A DNA stretch of 64,000 bases from Novilysobacter antarcticus (GTDB lineage: Bacteria; Pseudomonadota; Gammaproteobacteria; Xanthomonadales; Xanthomonadaceae). The DNA lies in NCBI RefSeq assembly GCF_019802285.1, contig NZ_JAIEUJ010000004.1, positions 234,192-298,191 of the forward strand, in the 5' to 3' direction. Under the pieces are notes generated by a model, which saw only the letters and a program-made list of their open reading frames with translations, did no database searches and was not told where the DNA came from. Shown one piece after another: positions 59,848 to 64,000 of this stretch. Position 1 is the stretch's first letter; each line of letters begins with the position of its first letter. Position numbers and translations under genes: made by a program.

Positions 59848-61278
59848 ATGGATAGAAGACACTTCCTCAAGGGCACAGCCGGCGCGGCAATGCTGGGCGT
59901 GCTCGGTTGCGCGGCGACGCCCAAGCCGCCCATCGGCGGCGAGCCGCGCAGCGATGTCATCGTCATCGGCGCCGGCCTCTCCGGGCTTGCCGCGGCGCAG
60001 GCGCTGCAGGATGCCGGCGCGCGCGTCACCGTGCTCGAAGGCAACGACCGCATCGGCGGACGCCTGCACACCATCGAGCGCAAGGGCCTGCGCTTCGAGA
60101 TCGGCGGCGTGCAGGTGGGGGCAAGCTACGAGCGCGTCCGCGCCCACGCCAAACGGGTCGGCATCGAAATCGCACCGCCCGACATCAACCTGATGGGCCC
60201 CGGGGGCCGCCCGCTGCCGACCGGTCTGATGCTGGGCGGTCAGATCGTCTCCAGCGAAGACTGGACGACCAGTCCGCTCAATACGCTGGAAGGCCGGGAG
60301 CACGCGTTGCCGCCACCCAGCCTGCTGCACGCGGCCCTGGCCGAAGTGGCGCTTGAGCGGATCGAAGGTTGGGACGACCCGGCCAACCTCGCCCTCGACA
60401 TCCCGCTGCGCGACTACCTTGCTTCCGAGGGCTGGTCCGCGCAGGCACTGGACTGGATGGACGTGGCCGACAGCTACACCTCGCTGCGCACCATCAGCGC
60501 GCTGGACGCCCTACGTCGGCAGGCCGAGCTGCAGGGCGCTCCGCGCGTGCCGCCGGGCTGGGTCACCAAAGGCAGTCAGGCGTTGCCGCAGGCGATGGCC
60601 GCAGCCCTGGACGCGCCGCCGCTGCTGGGCATGGAAGTGCTCGGCGTGGAACAGAACCGCCGTGGTGTTGAAGTGACCTGCAAGGACGGGCGCCACTTCC
60701 GCGCCGACCACGTCGTGATGACCGTTCCGAGCGGTCCGCTGAGCCGGATCCGGCTCGACCCGCTACCGCCGGCCGAGCAGGCCGCCGTGTGGGCCGCGCG
60801 GCGGAGCAACTCGGTGACCACCATCCACCTCCACCCCACGCGCCCGTTCTGGGAAAGCGATGGCCTGCCGATAAACATGTGGAACGACGGTCCACTGCAA
60901 CGGGTCATGGCGGTTCCGGATTCCGCGGGTACCATCCAACGCCTGATCGTCTGGCTCAATGGTGAGGCCGCCGACCGGGCGGATCGCTTGGCGCCGGACG
61001 TGCGCATGCAGTGGGCGATGGACCAGTTGGCCCAGTTGCGCCCGGCCAGCGCAGGAGCACTGGAACCCCTGGCCACGCGCGGCTGGGGCAATGACCGTTT
61101 CGCCGACGGTGCCTTTTCTGAAATCGCTCCAGGCCGAGTGGCCGATACCGTGCAATGGAGCGGCAAGCGTCTCGGACGGATCCACTTTGCCGGTGAGCAC
61201 AACGCGTTGGACAAGCCCGGTATGGAAGCCGCGGTCGTGTCCGGTGAACGAGCCGTGGCCGCCGTTCTGGCTGCCTGA
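59848..61278 (+). CDS. Exported flavin amine oxidase-like enzyme, copy 2
   Basis: A 476-residue paralogue of the protein at 22881. A Tat-type start (MDRRHFLKGTAGAAM) and lipobox-like VLGC lead to DVIVIGAGLSGLAAAQALQ (FAD), GGRLHTIERKGLRFEIGG and the closing GRIHFAGEHNALDKPGMEAA. The segment PLRDYLASEGWSAQALDWMDVADSYTSL matches PLRDWLAARNWSNQAIDYMDVGATYNGL in copy 1. It probably oxidises an amine or a carbon bond in the periplasm. It precedes the TonB receptor by 38 bases. Confidence 0.88.
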   Translation: MDRRHFLKGTAGAAMLGVLGCAATPKPPIGGEPRSDVIVIGAGLSGLAAAQALQDAGARVTVLEGNDRIGGRLHTIERKGLRFEIGGVQVGASYERVRAHAKRVGIEIAPPDINLMGPGGRPLPTGLMLGGQIVSSEDWTTSPLNTLEGREHALPPPSLLHAALAEVALERIEGWDDPANLALDIPLRDYLASEGWSAQALDWMDVADSYTSLRTISALDALRRQAELQGAPRVPPGWVTKGSQALPQAMAAALDAPPLLGMEVLGVEQNRRGVEVTCKDGRHFRADHVVMTVPSGPLSRIRLDPLPPAEQAAVWAARRSNSVTTIHLHPTRPFWESDGLPINMWNDGPLQRVMAVPDSAGTIQRLIVWLNGEAADRADRLAPDVRMQWAMDQLAQLRPASAGALEPLATRGWGNDRFADGAFSEIAPGRVADTVQWSGKRLGRIHFAGEHNALDKPGMEAAVVSGERAVAAVLAA

Positions 61279-61316
61279 CCCAACAACCAAAATCAGACCC
61301 ATTGGAGTTCCAAATA

Positions 61317-63776
61317 ATGACTACGCCCCGACCGAAATTGCTGAGCGCCTGCATTGCGGCCACCTTGTTCGTAGCCGCCCCACAGGCCTTTGCCCAGCAG
61401 GCAGAGACGCAACCCGCCGACCAGACACCGCCGGCCACGGCGACATCGGAATACGACGCCACCGCGACCCAGCTCGACACGGTCACCGTCACTGCGCGCG
61501 GCATTTCCGAATCCTTGCAGAAAGCACCGCTCCCGATCTCCGTCATCTCCTCCAAGCAGATCGAAGAGCAAGGCCTGGTCGACGTGAATGACATTGCAGC
61601 GATCACGCCCAGCTTCTCGTTCCGCTCCGGCTATGGCCGTGGCTTCGATCGTCCTGTCATCCGCGGCATGTCCAACATCCAGGGCGAGCCGAACGCCTCC
61701 TTCTTCATCGACGGCATCTTCGTGGTCGGTGATGTCACCAGCTACGGTTTGGACAACATCCAGCGCGTCGAAGTCATCCGTGGCCCGCAGTCGGCCGAGT
61801 TCGGTCGTCGCACATTCGCCGGCGCGGTCAACTTCATCACCCAACGTCCGGGTTCATCCGTCGGTGGCAAGGTGACTTTGGGTGGCGGCAATTACGGTTC
61901 GGAAAAACTCGGCGTTTTCTATTCCGGTGGCAGTGAAGACGGCAGCTTCGGCTACGACCTCAGCCTCACCAAGCGCGGCAATGACGCGATCTATTTCAAC
62001 GACTACTCGGGCAAGACGGATCTTGGAGACACCGAGACCCAAAGCTTCATGGCTGCCGCCGCCTGGGCGCCGATCGACAACCTGGAGATCACTGCCCGCG
62101 TGATGCGGCAGAAGAGCCGCGACGGTCACTTCGCCATCGACCTGTTGGGCGTCGACAAGATGAACTGCTACCTGCCGGAGTACACCGGCGGGGTGGGACC
62201 AGGCGGCTTCCCGGTCCTCGCCTCGCGCAAGAAGGGCTACTACTGTGGTGACATCCCGGGACCGAACGAATACGGGATCAACACCTCCGAGTTCGTAGCG
62301 GCCGGCTGGATGCCGGGCCGCAAGACCGACCTGTCCCGCAACAGCCTGGTGTTCGACTACGCCTTTGACAACGGCTGGAACTTCACCTCCACCTCGGCCT
62401 ACAACGAGACGGTGACCTACGCGGGCACCGACCAGGACTACAGCAGCATGCGTGGTCTCGGCGGCGGGTTTGAGAGCATCAACCAGACCAACCTCATGGA
62501 CTGGTCGCAGGACTTGCGTGTCAGCACCGACCAGTCGCTGCCAGTGTCGGGCAAGCTCGGCCTGTACTACTACAACCAGTCCTCGCACCCCGGCTTTTTC
62601 GGTGACCTGAGCGGCTTCGTCCTGCCGGGAAACAAGAGCGTCACGCCGTATCCGACCAACCCGCAGGACTCGACGATCAACAAGGCGATCTACGCCATGG
62701 TGAACTGGCGCATCAACGACCAGTGGACCGCATCGGCGGAAGGGCGTTACGCGCAGGACGAGATCAGCGCGGCCGCCACGGATAACAAGCCTTTGGGCGG
62801 TGTGATGTACAGTCAGTCGTACTCGTTGGCCGAGAAGTTCAAAAGCTTCACGCCGCGCGTCACCCTGTCCTATCAGGCGGCTGACAACATCAACATCTAC
62901 GGGCTGTACTCCGAGGGCACCAAGCCGGGTGGCTTCAACACTTCGGTTTACCGCGCCGACCTGAGCGACGCTGGCCGCGACCAGTTGATCGCCCGCGGCC
63001 TGGAGTCGTTTAAAGAGGAAGAAGCCACCAACTACGAGCTGGGCATCAAGTCGGATTGGCTCGATCAGAGCCTGCGCGTCAATGCCAGCCTCTACCAGAT
63101 CAACTGGGACAACCAGCAGTTGACCGAAACAGGGGCAGTGGCCCGCAAGGATGGCAGCTTTTTCTCGACCAGCTACACCACCAACGTCGGTGAGACGCGT
63201 ATCCGCGGTTTCGAGCTGGAAACCCAGTGGCTGTTCGCGCAGGGCTGGTTGGGTTCGTTCAACTACTCCTACAACGACGCTGAGATCATCAACTTCTTCA
63301 GCCAGGCCCAGGCCGACCTGTTCTGCGCGGATCCCACCAGCGCCAGCAGTGGTGCTGCCTGCGCCAGTTCCGCTGGAAACACGCTTCCGCGCGCACCCAA
63401 GCACTCCGCGTCCCTGGGCCTGACGTACGACGGCACGTTCTCCAATGGGTGGGGCTGGACGGCTTACGGTGATGCCAGCTACGAGGGCCGTCGCTACGTA
63501 CAGGTGGACAACCTGGCCAGCATCGCCCCGTCCACGCGCACCAACTTCCGTTTTGCCGTGAGCCCCAACGACGCCCTTCAGGTCAGCGCCTTCGTGACCA
63601 ACGCGTTCAACGACCGCACTCCGGAAGATGTCCAGCGCACGCTCGACCCGTCCAAAACTGTCTGGACACCCAACGTGCCGCCGCTGGTCGGTCCTGGGGC
63701 GGGCAACCTGACCGACTTCGCGGTGTCGCCGTCGCTGCCACGCATGTACGGCATCGAAGTTCAGTACCGCTTCTAA
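61317..63776 (+). CDS. TonB-dependent outer-membrane receptor
   Basis: An 819-residue receptor. A signal peptide (LSACIAATLFVAAPQAFAQ) and a TonB-box-like DTVTVTARG are followed by the plug domain (about 70-185, PVIRGMSNIQGEPNASFFIDG, GLDNIQRVEVIRGPQSAEFGR) and a 22-strand-type barrel ending in the C-terminal Phe. Its size and plug fit receptors of the sphingomonad and xanthomonad type used for large or scarce nutrients. ATG 61317 has TTGGAG 9 bases before it. Being next to the flavin oxidase, it may take up that pathway's substrate. Confidence 0.94.
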   Translation: MTTPRPKLLSACIAATLFVAAPQAFAQQAETQPADQTPPATATSEYDATATQLDTVTVTARGISESLQKAPLPISVISSKQIEEQGLVDVNDIAAITPSFSFRSGYGRGFDRPVIRGMSNIQGEPNASFFIDGIFVVGDVTSYGLDNIQRVEVIRGPQSAEFGRRTFAGAVNFITQRPGSSVGGKVTLGGGNYGSEKLGVFYSGGSEDGSFGYDLSLTKRGNDAIYFNDYSGKTDLGDTETQSFMAAAAWAPIDNLEITARVMRQKSRDGHFAIDLLGVDKMNCYLPEYTGGVGPGGFPVLASRKKGYYCGDIPGPNEYGINTSEFVAAGWMPGRKTDLSRNSLVFDYAFDNGWNFTSTSAYNETVTYAGTDQDYSSMRGLGGGFESINQTNLMDWSQDLRVSTDQSLPVSGKLGLYYYNQSSHPGFFGDLSGFVLPGNKSVTPYPTNPQDSTINKAIYAMVNWRINDQWTASAEGRYAQDEISAAATDNKPLGGVMYSQSYSLAEKFKSFTPRVTLSYQAADNINIYGLYSEGTKPGGFNTSVYRADLSDAGRDQLIARGLESFKEEEATNYELGIKSDWLDQSLRVNASLYQINWDNQQLTETGAVARKDGSFFSTSYTTNVGETRIRGFELETQWLFAQGWLGSFNYSYNDAEIINFFSQAQADLFCADPTSASSGAACASSAGNTLPRAPKHSASLGLTYDGTFSNGWGWTAYGDASYEGRRYVQVDNLASIAPSTRTNFRFAVSPNDALQVSAFVTNAFNDRTPEDVQRTLDPSKTVWTPNVPPLVGPGAGNLTDFAVSPSLPRMYGIEVQYRF

Positions 63777-63821
63777 GTAACACGATCTAAACGGTGGTTT
63801 TCACCGTAATACGGTGTGAAT

Positions 63822-63851
63822 ACCCGCGCAGCTGGTAGCAGCTGCGCGGGT
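63822..63851 (+). terminator. Hairpin after the TonB receptor gene
   Basis: ACCCGCGCAGCTG and CAGCTGCGCGGGT form a perfect 13-bp stem around GTAG. No T run follows, so it may stabilise the transcript end or act with Rho. Confidence 0.6.
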
Positions 63852-63925
63852 CCTCCGTCCCCCGATAGGTTCCTCCCCCATTCCGGCTGCCCCCAAGGGT
63901 GGCTTTTTCCACAAGAAGACCGACC

Positions 63926-64000
63926 ATGTCCCTCAATCCCTACGACCTGTACGACACCCGCTCCCTGCTGACCGAGGAGGAGCGCGCCGTGCAGGACACG
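63926..64000 (+). CDS. Acyl-CoA dehydrogenase, N-terminal part only
   Basis: From ATG 63926 the frame is open to the window end. The 25 residues start MSLNPYDLYDTRSLLTEEER, the usual start of glutaryl-CoA-dehydrogenase-like enzymes. The rest lies outside. Assignment rests on this short piece. Confidence 0.6.
   Translation, partial: MSLNPYDLYDTRSLLTEEERAVQDT

Noticed and set aside
1..64000. CRISPR arrays, tRNA or rRNA genes, insertion sequences
   Set aside because: I saw no regular spaced repeats, no cloverleaf-like sequences, no transposase frames and no flanking inverted repeats beyond the integron sites.

Overview
The window is GC-rich DNA (roughly two-thirds G+C by eye, low only in the first 2.6 kb) with short overlapping operons and a long TonB-dependent receptor. 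The integron at the left edge is of a kind common in Xanthomonas relatives, so a Xanthomonadaceae-like gammaproteobacterium (Lysobacter/Luteimonas/Xanthomonas group) is my best guess. This rests on gene content only.

Region 1 (1-3750) is a chromosomal integron: integrase at 2749-3750, a presumed attI with several GTCTAAT-type elements (2582-2718), then four cassettes read away from it on the minus strand. They carry a 4-helix membrane protein, an RraB-like RNase E inhibitor, a gene broken by one frameshift, and a PIN-like gene that runs off the window.

Region 2 (3747-29843) is a catabolic island. It holds a LysR gene divergent from a KstD/fumarate-reductase-like flavoprotein; a GntR/UTRA gene with a CoA-transferase; a coupled operon of two MmgE/PrpD proteins, a PaaK-like ligase, an amidase, a CaiB CoA-transferase and an MFS permease; a minus-strand block with VOC proteins, a LeuCD-like hydro-lyase, paired membrane proteins, a cupin and an exported flavin oxidase; and a GntR gene divergent from enoyl-CoA hydratase, an exported nitrilase-fold protein and an aldehyde dehydrogenase.

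Region 3 (29999-39980) is general physiology: fluoride channel, an old-yellow-enzyme type reductase, MAPEG, EamA, DUF1003, TVP38, VIT1 and COG4705 proteins, and a nitric oxide reductase operon whose NorC carries an extra cytochrome c domain, preceded by an FNR/DNR box.

Region 4 (40024-64000) resumes catabolism: PrpB-like lyase and ETF-QO; a minus operon (MFS, isochorismatase-fold amidase, two PuuE/imidase-type deacetylases) divergent from a plus operon (small protein, SDR, third deacetylase, CitE-like lyase, MaoC hydratase, acyl-CoA dehydrogenase, two CaiB transferases); then a second isochorismatase, a second nitrilase-fold protein, DUF3598, a methyltransferase, DUF1838, a second flavin oxidase, a TonB receptor and the start of an acyl-CoA dehydrogenase.

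Two regulatory motifs tie the catabolic parts together. A 17-nt element, TAATGNKATRNCTWTAK, sits at four promoters, including that of the GntR gene at 25447. A TGTCCGGACA palindrome lies at 8597 and in a perfect 22-bp form at 46718. The enzyme set suggests opening of a cyclic imide or similar ring to a half-amide, deamidation to a substituted maleate-type diacid, hydration by the LeuCD-like enzyme, then CoA activation and cleavage. The substrate cannot be read from the sequence; alkyl-maleimides or related N-heterocycle fragments are a testable guess.
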